64,000 nt of DNA from Rhodoferax_B ferrireducens_A (lineage in GTDB: Bacteria > Pseudomonadota > Gammaproteobacteria > Burkholderiales > Burkholderiaceae_C). A program made the translations under genes and the position numbers. The DNA lies in assembly GCF_031458075.1 (NCBI RefSeq), contig NZ_JAVDXT010000001.1:1054001-1118000 (forward strand). The letters are read 5' to 3'. Within the stretch, counting starts at the first letter, position 1. Every line of letters begins with the position of its first letter. Below, one piece after another: positions 51,649-62,167 of this stretch. The notes beneath the pieces are model-generated. The model did not search any database. It had not been told where the DNA came from and saw nothing but the letters and a program-made list of their open reading frames with translations.

Positions 51649-51657
51649 TTGTCCCGC

Positions 51658-51706
51658 CCAGCCCACACCGCACTGTGCCCCTCAGAAGGGCCGGGCGTTG
51701 GGCTGG
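51658..51706 (+). promoter_or_regulatory. Hairpin between sbp and ssuE
   Basis: CCAGCCCA (51658-51665) pairs with TGGGCTGG (51699-51706), with an inner GCCC/GGGC stem. No T-run follows, so it may stabilise the sbp mRNA end rather than terminate. Confidence 0.5.
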
Positions 51707-51749
51707 AGCAGATGTAGACACATATAAAAATGCACCAGGGAGTCTTTGA

Positions 51750-52346
51750 ATGTCCATCCTCTTAATTGCTGGCAGTCCGTCCGAGCGCTCGCGTTCTGCC
51801 GCTTTGCTGGATGCCACGCAGCAGCACCTGGAGGCGCGTGGCGCGCTGGTCGAGCGGGTGCTGATCCGCGACCTGTCGCCCCAGGCCCTGGTGCTGGCCG
51901 ATGTGGCCCACCCCAGCATTGCGCAGGCCGTGGCCAAGGTGGCGCGGGCCCGGGCGATTGTGGTGGCCACGCCGATCTACAAGGCCGCCTACAGCGGCGT
52001 GTTGAAGCTGTTTCTGGACCTGCTGCCGCAAACCGCCTTCAAAGGCAAAACCGTGTTGCCGCTGGCCACCGGCGGCAGCCCGCACCACATGCTGGCGCTC
52101 GACTACGCGCTGCGGCCGGTGCTGCAAGCCCTGTCGGCTGACCACATCCTGCCCGGGGTGTTTGCCATCGACGGCCAGGTCGTGCTGCTGCCGCCCGATG
52201 CGCACCAGCTGGATGCCGACCTGGCGCAGCGCCTGTACCGCGCGGTTGATCTGCTGCCGGTAGCGCAGGGCTGGGGCAAGCCGGCCATCCCCGCGAGCAC
52301 CGCTTTTGCGCCTGTGCATTTCTCGCTGGTGCGATGTAGCGTTTAA
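51750..52346 (+). CDS. ssuE: NAD(P)H-dependent FMN reductase SsuE
   Basis: 198-residue flavodoxin-like reductase that supplies FMNH2 to SsuD for desulfonation. Motifs: LLIAGSPSERSRSAALL near the N-terminus (phosphate loop), ATPIYKAAYSGVLKLFLDLLPQ, and the GGSPHHMLALDYALRPVLQAL stretch holding the Tyr that forms the pi-helix of SsuE. A C-terminal extension (about 20 residues past the usual end) is present. First gene of the ssu set; ATG 51750 preceded by a weak GGGAG. Confidence 0.92.
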   Translation: MSILLIAGSPSERSRSAALLDATQQHLEARGALVERVLIRDLSPQALVLADVAHPSIAQAVAKVARARAIVVATPIYKAAYSGVLKLFLDLLPQTAFKGKTVLPLATGGSPHHMLALDYALRPVLQALSADHILPGVFAIDGQVVLLPPDAHQLDADLAQRLYRAVDLLPVAQGWGKPAIPASTAFAPVHFSLVRCSV

Positions 52347-52385
52347 CGCCACCGGCCTTCTTTTTCTTCCTTCCATTTTTTCATG

Positions 52386-52420
52386 CTGCGCAGCGGCAGG
52401 GCAGAGCTTTGCCTGCGCAG
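52386..52420 (+). promoter_or_regulatory. Hairpin upstream of ssuA
   Basis: CTGCGCAG at 52386-52393 and again at 52413-52420 (self-complementary word, so the copies pair), with an inner GGCAGGGCA/TTTGCC stem. It ends 17 bases before the ssuA ATG, close to the ribosome-binding region, and could limit translation or separate ssuE and ssuA messages. Confidence 0.45.
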
Positions 52421-52437
52421 TGTCCAAGGACTTCCAA

Positions 52438-53388
52438 ATGCATCCATTGAACTCGATTTCCCGCCGCCAGCTACTGGCCGCTGCAGCTCTCGCCGTGCCC
52501 GCCTTCCAGGCCTTTGGCCAGGCGCCGCGCACCCTGCGCATTGGCAACCAGAAAGGCGTGCTGAGCTTTTTGAAAGCCCGTGGCACGCTGGAAAAGCGCC
52601 TGGCCCCGCTGGGCGTGAACGTGACCTGGACCGAATTTAACGCCGGCCCGGTGCAGCTGGAAGCGCTGAACGTCGGCGCCATCGACTTTGGTGACGTGGG
52701 CGAAGCCCCGCCCATCTTCGCCCAGGCCGCCGGTGCGCCGCTGGTCTATGCGGCTGCCACCGTGCCGCGCCCCACCAGCGAAGCGCTGATCGTGCCCAAG
52801 GGCTCGGCGATCCAGAAGGTCAGCGACCTGAAGGGCAAGAAGATTGCCTACAACAAGGGCTCGAACGTGCAGTTCTTTCTGGCCAAGCTGCTGGAGAAAA
52901 ACGGCCTGGCTTACAGCGATGTGCAGCACGCACACCTGCCGCCGGCCGATGCGCGTGCCGCCTTCGCGCAGGGCTCGGTCGATGCCTGGGTGATCTGGGA
53001 CCCGTTCCTGGCCTCGGCCCAGAAAACCCTGGACGCCCGCCTGCTGGCCGATGCCACCGGCGTGGTCAACAACCGCGGCTACTACTTCACTTCGCGCAGC
53101 TATGCCGACAAGAACGCCGACATCCTGCGCATTGCGGTGGAAGAGGTCGGCGCCATCGAGAAATGGGCGGGTAGCCAGCGCGCCGACGCGGCCACCGAGT
53201 ACGCGGCTGTGCTGGGTCTGGAGCGCAGCGTGGTCGAGGTGGCGGTCAACCGCACGGCTTATGGCACGGTGCCCATCACCAAGGCCATCCTGGCCGAGCA
53301 ACAGCAGATTGCCGACACCTTCTTTGAACTGAAGCTGCTGCCCAAGAAGATCAACATTCTGGACGCCGCCCTGGCCGGTGCGGCCTGA
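52438..53388 (+). CDS. ssuA: Sulfonate ABC transporter binding protein SsuA
   Basis: 316-residue aliphatic sulfonate receptor. Start ATG 52438 (MHPLNSISRRQ). The N-terminus has a twin-arginine-like signal (SRRQLLAAAALAVPAF, ending near FGQ). Family motifs: LRIGNQKGVLSFLKARGTLEKRL, FNAGPVQLEALNVGAIDFGDVGEAPP and DAWVIWDPFLASAQK. Works with SsuC and SsuB encoded downstream, after ssuD and a VOC gene. Confidence 0.93.
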   Translation: MHPLNSISRRQLLAAAALAVPAFQAFGQAPRTLRIGNQKGVLSFLKARGTLEKRLAPLGVNVTWTEFNAGPVQLEALNVGAIDFGDVGEAPPIFAQAAGAPLVYAAATVPRPTSEALIVPKGSAIQKVSDLKGKKIAYNKGSNVQFFLAKLLEKNGLAYSDVQHAHLPPADARAAFAQGSVDAWVIWDPFLASAQKTLDARLLADATGVVNNRGYYFTSRSYADKNADILRIAVEEVGAIEKWAGSQRADAATEYAAVLGLERSVVEVAVNRTAYGTVPITKAILAEQQQIADTFFELKLLPKKINILDAALAGAA

Positions 53389-53474
53389 GGTGCGGGCCGT
53401 GGCGACCCGCAGCCCCGTCGCAGACACACAGCAGCATGCGCTGCGCCTGCTGGTGACCACGGCAGTGAGTTGGG

Positions 53475-53532
53475 GGCTTTTCAGCCCTCCAGCGCAACAA
53501 TTACCTGCGCTGGTAGCTACTAAATTGGTAGC
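53475..53532 (-). repeat. Dispersed repeat copy 6, between ssuA and ssuD
   Basis: On the minus strand ATTTAGTAGCTACCAGCGCAG ... TTGCGCTGGAGGGCTGAAAAG, similar to copy 1. It lies in the 271-base ssuA-ssuD gap, which shows no other gene. Confidence 0.55.
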
Positions 53533-53659
53533 AAATGGCTTGTTTCGCCCCTGGGGCGTGGCACCGGTTCGCCATCTGCGTTGCGTGGCCACCCGTGGCA
53601 ACCACCGGGCCGATGCCCGCCGCTAACTTTCACGTCCACGATTTTTGGAGTTGTTTGCA

Positions 53660-54829
53660 ATGCAAGTTTTCTGGTTCATCCCTACCCATGGCGACAGCCG
53701 CTACCTGGGCACCAGCGAGGGTGCGCGCGAGGTCAATTTCGACTACCTGAAGCAGGTCGCGCAGGCGGCCGACAGCATGGGCTACGAGGGCGTGCTGATC
53801 CCCACCGGCCGCTCCTGCGAAGACCCCTGGGTGGTGGCATCGGCGTTGCTGCCGGTCACCCAGCGCCTGAAGTTCCTGGTGGCTGTGCGCCCCGGCCTGC
53901 ACCAGCCCAGCCTGGCCGCGCGCATGGCCGCCACCTTTGACCGCCTGTCCGGCGGGCGTCTGCTGATCAACCTGGTGACCGGTGGCGACCAGACCGAGCT
54001 GGAGGGCGACGGCGTGTACCTGGACCACGCGCAGCGCTACGAGCAGTCGGCCGAGTTCATCCGCATCTGGCGCGAGATCCTGGCGCGCAGCCATGACGGC
54101 GAGAGCTTTGATTTTGAGGGCCAGCACCTCAGCGTGAACGGCGCCAAGCTGCTCTATCCACCGCTGCAAAAACCGTATCCGCCGGTGTATTTCGGCGGAT
54201 CGTCCGACGCGGCGCACGACCTGGCAGCCGAGCAGGTCGACACCTACCTGACCTGGGGCGAACCGCCGGCCGAGGTGGCCAAGAAGGTCGCCGATGTGCG
54301 GGCGCGTGCCGCCAAGCACGGCCGCACGGTGAAGTTCGGCATCCGCCTGCACGTCATCGTGCGCGAGACCGATGCCGAGGCCTGGGCCGCGGCCGACAGC
54401 CTGATCAGCAAGCTCGACGACGACACCGTGGTCCGCGCCCAGGCTGCGTTTGCGCGCATGGATTCGCAAGGCCAGCGCCGCATGGCTGCGCTGCATGCGG
54501 GTGGCAAGAAGCGCACGCGCGCCGATTTGGAAATCAGCCCCAACCTGTGGGCCGGCGTTGGCCTGGTGCGCGGCGGGGCCGGCACGGCCCTGGTCGGCGA
54601 CCCGCAGACCGTGGCCGCGCGCATGCAGGAATATGCGGACCTGGGCCTGGACACCTTTGTGCTGTCCGGCTACCCGCATCTGGAAGAAGCCTACCGCTTC
54701 GCCGAGCTGGTGTTCCCGCTGCTGCCGCGCAGCGTGCAAGACAAGCTCAAGCTGCCCGGCCAGCAGTTGACCGGGCCGTTTGGTGAAGTGGTCGGCAACA
54801 GCTATCTACCCAAAGCTTCGCAAAGCTGA
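53660..54829 (+). CDS. ssuD: FMNH2-dependent alkanesulfonate monooxygenase
   Basis: 389-residue two-component flavin monooxygenase of the bacterial luciferase fold that converts alkanesulfonates to aldehyde and sulfite using FMNH2 from SsuE. Start ATG 53660 (MQVFWFIPTHGDSRYLG). Family residues: the catalytic Cys in TGRSCEDPWVVA, His in YLDHAQRYEQS (the SsuD His228 equivalent region) and Arg-rich NGAKLLYPPLQKPYPPVYFGGSS. Cotranscribed with the VOC gene 15 bases on. Confidence 0.95.
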   Translation: MQVFWFIPTHGDSRYLGTSEGAREVNFDYLKQVAQAADSMGYEGVLIPTGRSCEDPWVVASALLPVTQRLKFLVAVRPGLHQPSLAARMAATFDRLSGGRLLINLVTGGDQTELEGDGVYLDHAQRYEQSAEFIRIWREILARSHDGESFDFEGQHLSVNGAKLLYPPLQKPYPPVYFGGSSDAAHDLAAEQVDTYLTWGEPPAEVAKKVADVRARAAKHGRTVKFGIRLHVIVRETDAEAWAAADSLISKLDDDTVVRAQAAFARMDSQGQRRMAALHAGGKKRTRADLEISPNLWAGVGLVRGGAGTALVGDPQTVAARMQEYADLGLDTFVLSGYPHLEEAYRFAELVFPLLPRSVQDKLKLPGQQLTGPFGEVVGNSYLPKASQS

Positions 54830-54844
54830 AAAGGAAGAAAACCC

Positions 54845-55231
54845 ATGAACATCCATTCCATCCACCACGCGCAGCTGGCGTTCCGCGCAGGCGACGAGGC
54901 GCAGATCCGGCGCTTCTACAACCAGCTGATCGGCCTGACCGAATTCAACTACGGCGAGCCCGTGGACACCCATGCGCCGCTGCGCTTTGTTGCCGGCCAC
55001 CAGCGCATCGACCTGGTGCCTACCGACAACTGGCAACCCAACCCCATCCCCAGCCACCTGGCGTTTGAAGTGCAAGGCCTGCCGACCTTGCGCAACCGCC
55101 TGCTGTCGGCCGACGTGGCGCTGGAAGAAAGCCGCCCGCTGGTCGGCTACCTGCGCTTCTACGTCAAGGACCCGGCGGGCAACCAGCTGGAGTTTCTGGA
55201 ACCCGACGCATCCCAGGCGAGCACGGTATGA
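54845..55231 (+). CDS. VOC (glyoxalase/dioxygenase-fold) protein in the ssu operon
   Basis: 128-residue single-domain protein with two beta-alpha-beta-beta-beta halves. Metal-ligand candidates are His7/His8 (IHHAQLAF), the His in PSHLAFEV and the Glu in NQLEFLEP. It sits between ssuD and ssuC, its stop overlapping the ssuC ATG (ATGA), so it is made with the desulfonation machinery. VOC enzymes include glyoxalases, dioxygenases and thiol transferases; a role in processing the aldehyde or another sulfur compound is inference. Confidence 0.8.
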   Translation: MNIHSIHHAQLAFRAGDEAQIRRFYNQLIGLTEFNYGEPVDTHAPLRFVAGHQRIDLVPTDNWQPNPIPSHLAFEVQGLPTLRNRLLSADVALEESRPLVGYLRFYVKDPAGNQLEFLEPDASQASTV

Positions 55232-56109
55232 GCGGCCCCCGTACATACGAGCATGAGCTGCAGGTCACGCCGTTTCCCCACACGGCCGAAGATGCTCCGG
55301 CTGCAGCCGAGTCGCGTTTCCCTTTCAAAGCATTTGCGGCCAGCGTAGGCCAGGGCCTGCTGCCCTGGTTGCTGCCCATCGTGCTGATCGTGGTCTGGCA
55401 GATCGCCTCCAGCGTCGGCTGGCTGGCGACCCGCATCCTGCCCGCACCCTTCGATGTGTTCAAGGCCGCCTGGACCCTGGCGGCCTCCGGCGAGCTGGCC
55501 AAGCACGTGGGCGTGAGCGCCTGGCGCGCTCTGTCCGGCCTGGCCATGGGCGGCGGCCTGGGCCTGCTGCTGGGCCTGCTGACGGGCTCGGTGAAGTTCT
55601 TCGAAACCCTGTTCGACTCTAGCCTGCAGATGGTGCGCAACATCCCCGCGCTGTCGCTGATTCCGCTGGTGATTCTGTGGTTCGGCATTGACGAAACGGC
55701 CAAGCTGTTTCTGATCTCGGTGTCGGTGTTCTTCCCGATCTACCTGAACACCTTCCACGGCATCCGCAATGTGGACCCGGCGCTGATCGAGATGGGCCGC
55801 AGCTACGGCCTGACGCGCTGGCAGCTGTACCGCGACATCATCTTGCCGGGCGCGCTGTCCAGCATCCTGGTGGGCCTGCGCTTCAGTTTGGGCTTGATGT
55901 GGGTGATCTTGATCGTGGCCGAAACCATCTCGGCCCAGGCCGGCATCGGCTACCTGACGATGAACGCCCGCGAGTTCCTGCAGACCGACATCGTGCTGGT
56001 CGGCATCCTGCTCTACGCCTTGCTGGGCAAGCTGGCCGACGTGTTCGCCCGCGGCCTGGAGCGCTTCTTCCTGCGCTGGCACCCTGGATACCAAGCCAAC
56101 ACGAACTGA
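55228..56109 (+). CDS. ssuC: Sulfonate ABC transporter permease SsuC
   Basis: 293-residue inner-membrane permease with six helices, BPD_transp_1 fold. The N-terminus is extended and hydrophilic (about 45 residues) before the first helix. The EAA loop is ALIEMGRSYGLTRWQLYRDIILPGALSSI (core EMGRSYGL...ILPGA). Starts by ATGA overlap with the VOC gene; ssuB follows after eight bases. Confidence 0.92.
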   Translation: MSGPRTYEHELQVTPFPHTAEDAPAAAESRFPFKAFAASVGQGLLPWLLPIVLIVVWQIASSVGWLATRILPAPFDVFKAAWTLAASGELAKHVGVSAWRALSGLAMGGGLGLLLGLLTGSVKFFETLFDSSLQMVRNIPALSLIPLVILWFGIDETAKLFLISVSVFFPIYLNTFHGIRNVDPALIEMGRSYGLTRWQLYRDIILPGALSSILVGLRFSLGLMWVILIVAETISAQAGIGYLTMNAREFLQTDIVLVGILLYALLGKLADVFARGLERFFLRWHPGYQANTN

Positions 56110-56117
56110 GGGCCACC

Positions 56118-56924
56118 ATGTCTGAACAACCCAAGAACGGCGTGCGCCTGCAGCTGCAACATTTAAGCAAACGCTATGGCGAACGCCAGGTGCTGCACAA
56201 CACCCAGCTGACGATCGAGCCCGGCCAGTTCGTCGCCATCGTCGGCCGCAGCGGCTGCGGCAAGAGCACCTTGCTGCGCCTGGTGGCGGGTCTGGAATCG
56301 GCCACCGGCGGCAGCCTGCAGCTGGATGCCGAGCCGGTGCAAGGCATCCGCGCCGACACCCGCATCATGTTCCAGGATGCGCGCCTGCTGCCCTGGCACA
56401 AGGTGATCGACAACGTGCTGATCGGCCTGCCGAAATCGGCACGCGAGCAGGGCGAAAAAGTGCTGGCCCAGGTCGGACTGGCGGACCGCAAGAACGACTG
56501 GCCGGCCAAGCTGTCCGGCGGCCAGCGCCAGCGCGTGGCCCTGGCCCGCGCCCTGGTGCGCAACCCGCGCCTGCTGCTGCTCGACGAACCGCTGGGCGCG
56601 CTGGATGCGCTGACCCGCATCGAGATGCACCGCCTGGTCGAAGGCCTGTGGCAGGACCAGGGCTTTACCGCCTTGCTGGTGACGCACGACGTGCAGGAAG
56701 CCGTGGCCCTGGCCGACCGGGTGATCCTGATCGAAGACGGCCGCATCGCGCTGGACGAAAACATCGCCCTGGCCCGGCCGCGCTGGCATGGCGACCCGGA
56801 GTTCGCCCGCATCGAAAAGCGCATCCTGGACCGCGTGCTACAGAAACCAGAGCGGCCTGCGCATATAGACCGTGCGCGGGGCGGCGATTTGACGCCGATT
56901 TTTGGCATCCGTTGGGCGATTTGA
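56118..56924 (+). CDS. ssuB: Sulfonate ABC transporter ATPase SsuB
   Basis: 268 residues. Walker A GRSGCGKSTLLRLVAGLE, Q-loop in MFQDARLLPWHKV, signature LSGGQRQRVALARALV, Walker B LLLLDEPLGALD and switch His in THDVQEAV. The QDARLLPW stretch is typical for the Ssu/Tau branch. ATG at 56118. Confidence 0.93.
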   Translation: MSEQPKNGVRLQLQHLSKRYGERQVLHNTQLTIEPGQFVAIVGRSGCGKSTLLRLVAGLESATGGSLQLDAEPVQGIRADTRIMFQDARLLPWHKVIDNVLIGLPKSAREQGEKVLAQVGLADRKNDWPAKLSGGQRQRVALARALVRNPRLLLLDEPLGALDALTRIEMHRLVEGLWQDQGFTALLVTHDVQEAVALADRVILIEDGRIALDENIALARPRWHGDPEFARIEKRILDRVLQKPERPAHIDRARGGDLTPIFGIRWAI

Positions 56925-56951
56925 TTTTCACCACCATCCGAGGGAGACACC

Positions 56952-58244
<1,293 letters not shown>

Positions 58245-58255
58245 GCCACAGATTT

Positions 58256-58312
58256 ATAGAAAAAAGGCCGCTGGAGCAGTTTATGTATGCGCTGGCAGCT
58301 CTCTATTTGATA
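58256..58312 (-). repeat. Dispersed repeat copy 7, between metY and the nitroreductase gene
   Basis: On the minus strand AAATAGAGAGCTGCCAGCGC ... CTGCTCCAGCGGCCTTTTTT, the second-best match to copy 1. It fills most of the 98-base gap. Confidence 0.6.
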
Positions 58313-58342
58313 GCAATAAAGTATTTCTACAGGACCCAAGCC

Positions 58343-58939
58343 ATGACGCAACTCCATGTTTTGCCCGATCTCTCGCTGGACCAGCTGTTCCGCAAAGCCC
58401 GCACGGTCCACGCGTTCCAGCCCGTGCCGGTGAGCGACGACACCGTCCGCCAGCTGTACGAGCTGCTGAAGTGGGGGCCCACCGCCTTCAACGCCCAGCC
58501 CGCGCGCTATGTGTTCGTGCGCAGCGCCGAGGCCAAGGCCCGGCTGCTGCCCGCGGTATCGGCCGGCAACCGTGCGCAGACCGAGGCGGCCGGCGTCACG
58601 GTGATCGTGGCGCAGGACAGCCAGTTCTACGAACACCTGCCCAGCCAGTTCCCGGCCTACAACGCCAAGCCGCTGTTTGAAAGCAATGCCCAGGCCGCCG
58701 AGGCCACGGCCTTCCGCAATGCCAGCCTGCAAGGCGCCTACCTGATCCTGGCGGCGCGCGCGCTGGGCCTGGATGTCGGTGCGCAGTCGGGCTTTGACGC
58801 GGCGGCGGTGAACCAGGCCTTCTTTGCCGATGGCCGCTGGAAAGCCAATTTCCTGGTCAACCTGGGCGTGGCCGACCACCAGGCCACGCACCCGCGCGGA
58901 CCCCGTTTAGCGTTTGACGAAGTCGCCCAAATCGTCTGA
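58343..58939 (+). CDS. Nitroreductase-family protein, RutE/malonic semialdehyde reductase type
   Basis: 198-residue FMN-dependent oxidoreductase; start ATG 58343 (MTQLHVLPDLSLDQLF). Features of the RutE/HadB group: RKARTVHAFQPVPVSDD, LLKWGPTAFNAQPARYVFV (FMN contact) and LGLDVGAQSGFDAAAVNQAFF. It lies between metY and ssuF. It might reduce an aldehyde from desulfonation or supply reduced flavin; both are guesses. A longer frame upstream overlaps metY and the repeat and is rejected. Confidence 0.85.
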   Translation: MTQLHVLPDLSLDQLFRKARTVHAFQPVPVSDDTVRQLYELLKWGPTAFNAQPARYVFVRSAEAKARLLPAVSAGNRAQTEAAGVTVIVAQDSQFYEHLPSQFPAYNAKPLFESNAQAAEATAFRNASLQGAYLILAARALGLDVGAQSGFDAAAVNQAFFADGRWKANFLVNLGVADHQATHPRGPRLAFDEVAQIV

Positions 58940-58964
58940 TTTTTTAACCCCAAGGAGTATCCCC

Positions 58965-59180
58965 ATGTCCATCCAAGCCATCAATGTGCGCAACCAGTTC
59001 CGCGGCAAGATCAAAGAAATCATCCGCGGCGATGTCGTGTCGGAAATCGATGTCGAAACCCCCTGGGGCATCGTCACCTCGGTCATCACCACCCGCTCGG
59101 TGGTCGACCTGGAGCTGAAGGTCGGCAGCGAAGTGGTCGCGCTGGTCAAGTCCACCGAAGTCTCCATCGCCAAGCTGTGA
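58965..59180 (+). CDS. ssuF: SsuF-like molybdopterin-binding (TOBE/Mop) protein
   Basis: 71-residue single Mop/TOBE domain (MSIQAINVRNQFRGKIKEI ... TRSVVDLELKVGSEVVALVKSTEVSIAKL, given by ends). In Pseudomonas putida, ssuF encodes a protein of this size needed for growth on sulfonates and other organosulfur; the setting beside ssu genes makes the same assignment likely. AAGGAG lies eight bases before the ATG. Confidence 0.82.
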   Translation: MSIQAINVRNQFRGKIKEIIRGDVVSEIDVETPWGIVTSVITTRSVVDLELKVGSEVVALVKSTEVSIAKL

Positions 59181-59199
59181 GGACCGGCATCGCCACGAC

Positions 59200-60240
59200 A
59201 TGATTGAGTTGCACAACATCCACCAGACTTACCCCGGCCCACAAGGCCCGGTGCAAGCATTGCAGGGCATCGACCTGCAGATACAGGCGGGTGAAATTTT
59301 CGGGGTGATCGGGCGCAGCGGCGCGGGCAAAAGCTCGCTGGTGCGCGTGATCAACCTGTTGAACCGGCCCTCGCAAGGCCAGGTCCGCGTCGATGGGCGC
59401 GACCTGACGGCGCTGAACGCCCCCGATCTGCGTGCCGCCCGGCACCAGATCGGCATGGTGTTCCAGCACTTCAACCTGCTGTCCTCACGGACGATTTTTG
59501 ACAATGTGGCGCTGCCGCTGGAGCTGGCCGGTACCCGCCCGGCGCTGATCAAGGCGCGGGTCGACGACCTGCTGGACCTGGTCGGCCTGTCGGCGCTGCG
59601 CGACCGCTACCCGGCGCAGATCAGCGGCGGGCAGAAGCAGCGCGTAGGCATTGCCCGCGCGCTGGCCAGCAACCCCAAGGTCTTGCTGTCCGACGAAGCC
59701 ACTTCGGCGCTCGACCCGGAAACCACCCGTTCTATTCTTGGCCTGCTGCGCCAGATCAACCGCGACTTCGGTTTGACCATTGTGCTGATCACCCACCAGA
59801 TGCAGGTGATCAAGCAGGTGGCCGACCGGGTAGCGGTGATAGACGCCGGCCGCATCGTGGAGCAGGGCGCGGTGATCGACGTGTTCACCCGCCCGCAACA
59901 CGCCACCACCCGCAGCCTGATCGCCGAGATCGTGCCGCAGGACCTGCCCGAGAGCGTGCTGGTACGCATCCGCAAGCTGATGGCCACCGAGCCGGCCCAG
60001 CAAGGCCAGCTGTTGCGGCTGGCGTTTGCGGGTGATGACTCGGACCGGCCGTTGCTGTCGGACGTGATCCGCCGCTTCGGGCTGGACCTGAACATCCTGC
60101 ACGGCCAGGTCGACGAGATCCAGGGCCGACCGTTTGGCGCGTTGGCCGTGCATGTGCGCGGCGCCCGCGAGCAACTGGCGGGGGCCGTGGCGCATCTGCG
60201 CGGCGCCGGCGTGTTGGTACAGGAGGTCGCCCATGTTTGA
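59200..60240 (+). CDS. metN: Methionine ABC transporter ATPase MetN
   Basis: 346 residues. Walker A GRSGAGKSSLVRVINLL, signature ISGGQKQRVGIARALA, Walker B VLLSDEATSALD and the C-terminal NIL (ACT-like) domain from about residue 265, which senses methionine and inhibits transport. It overlaps metI by eight bases and follows ssuF by 19, so it may belong to the same transcript. Confidence 0.95.
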   Translation: MIELHNIHQTYPGPQGPVQALQGIDLQIQAGEIFGVIGRSGAGKSSLVRVINLLNRPSQGQVRVDGRDLTALNAPDLRAARHQIGMVFQHFNLLSSRTIFDNVALPLELAGTRPALIKARVDDLLDLVGLSALRDRYPAQISGGQKQRVGIARALASNPKVLLSDEATSALDPETTRSILGLLRQINRDFGLTIVLITHQMQVIKQVADRVAVIDAGRIVEQGAVIDVFTRPQHATTRSLIAEIVPQDLPESVLVRIRKLMATEPAQQGQLLRLAFAGDDSDRPLLSDVIRRFGLDLNILHGQVDEIQGRPFGALAVHVRGAREQLAGAVAHLRGAGVLVQEVAHV

Positions 60241-60901
60241 TACTTTTACTCCCCAACTGATTGAGCTGTTTGCATCCTCGTTCTGGGAGACGCTGGTGAT
60301 GGTCGGCATCTCTGGCGCAGTGGGTGCGCTGATCGGCGTGCCGCTGGGCGTGTTCCTGCGCTTGACCGACCACGGCGGTGTGCTGCACAACCCGGCGCTG
60401 AACCGCAGCGTTGGCGGCATCGTCAACGCCGTGCGCTCCACGCCTTTCATCATCCTGCTGGTGGCCATCATTCCGCTGACGCGCTTGCTGACGGGTTCGT
60501 CCATCGGCACGATGGCGGCGGTAGTGCCGCTGACGATTGCTGCTGCACCCTTCATTGCCCGGCTGGTGGAAACCGCGCTGCGCGAGGTCGACCACGGCCT
60601 GGTCGAGGCGGCGCAGGCCATGGGCGCCAGCACCCGGCAGATCGTCTTCAAGGTGCTGCTGCCCGAGGCCCTGCCCGGCATCGTCGCCGGCCTGACCATC
60701 ACCTTGGTCAGCCTGACCGGCTACTCGGCCATGGCCGGCGCCATCGGTGGCGGCGGCCTGGGCGATCTGGGTATCCGCTACGGCTACCAGCGCTTTCTGC
60801 CCGAGGTCATGCTGGCCGTGGTGCTGGTGTTGATCGTCTTTGTACAGGCACTGCAAAGCCTCGGCGACTGGTTCGTACGTCGCCTAAGTCATAGGTTGTG
60901 A
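60233..60901 (+). CDS. metI: Methionine ABC transporter permease MetI
   Basis: 222 residues, five helices. Start ATG 60233 overlapping metN, with AGGAGG a few bases upstream. The ABC-coupling loop is LVEAAQAMGASTRQIVFKVLLPEALPG (core AMGAS...LPEA), and GYSAMAGAIGGGGLGDLGIRYG is characteristic of MetI. Confidence 0.95.
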   Translation: MFDTFTPQLIELFASSFWETLVMVGISGAVGALIGVPLGVFLRLTDHGGVLHNPALNRSVGGIVNAVRSTPFIILLVAIIPLTRLLTGSSIGTMAAVVPLTIAAAPFIARLVETALREVDHGLVEAAQAMGASTRQIVFKVLLPEALPGIVAGLTITLVSLTGYSAMAGAIGGGGLGDLGIRYGYQRFLPEVMLAVVLVLIVFVQALQSLGDWFVRRLSHRL

Positions 60902-61000
60902 CTCACCCCCAGGCTTCAGTGCTGCGCACTTTCCGCCAACCCCCTTGCAGGGGGCGATACCAGTGGCCCGGCAGAGCCGGTTCCACGGTATCCCTGGAGG
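60902..61000 (-). repeat. ~97-bp intergenic repeat, copy B (inverted)
   Basis: Reverse complement of this segment aligns with 28256-28352: TCCAGGGATACCG, AACCGGCT, GGTATCGCCCCCTGCAAGGGGG, GCACTGAAGCCTGGGGG. It fills most of the metI-metQ gap, so its GC-rich stem could separate the expression of metNI from metQ. Confidence 0.8.
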
Positions 61001-61061
61001 TGTGCGTTCAACTTGTGCGTTGGGGCTGAACCGTTCCTTTTTTTACTTGAAAGACCTTGCT

Positions 61062-61856
<795 letters not shown>

Positions 61857-61860
61857 GGGC

Positions 61861-62058
61861 AATCTGTTTGCACGGCGCAAGCTGCTGGGTCTGAAACAGG
61901 CCGACGTGGCCGTGCAGGTGGGGGTAACGGCTGAGTCGTTGTCCCGCTTCGAGCGCGGCAGGGCCGCCGAGTTTGGCTCGCGTAAGCTGCTGCCGTATTG
62001 GCCGTGCTGGACGTTATAGCGCAAGGCCAGTCTGGCAACCTGGACGAGCTGCGTCGTG
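61861..62058 (+). pseudogene. HipB-like XRE regulator remnant
   Basis: No start codon: the frame LFARRKLLGLKQADVAVQVG, VTAESLSRFERGR, EFGSRKLL is a Cro/CI-type helix-turn-helix like the antitoxin HipB. After KLL the matching sequence (AVLDVIAQGQSGNLDELRRE) continues in another frame, so there is a frameshift near 61990. The 5' end is missing, the metQ stop being just upstream. Confidence 0.7.
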
Positions 62059-62065
62059 AGCCGAT

Positions 62066-62113
62066 GTGCATCTCTCGCCCGCCTACGACATGTTCACCAC
62101 TAGCGTCTACCTC
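62066..62113 (+). pseudogene. HipA kinase fragment
   Basis: HLSPAYDMFTTSVYL in an open stretch directly after the hipB remnant resembles a short segment in the C-terminal half of HipA toxin kinases (LAPAYD...TT.VY). The first several hundred codons of hipA would be deleted. Only about 16 codons are recognisable. Confidence 0.5.
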
Positions 62114-62167
62114 AGCACAGGCAGCTCTTTATTTCATAGCGTTCAGGCCGCGATCGAAAACCCCGTG

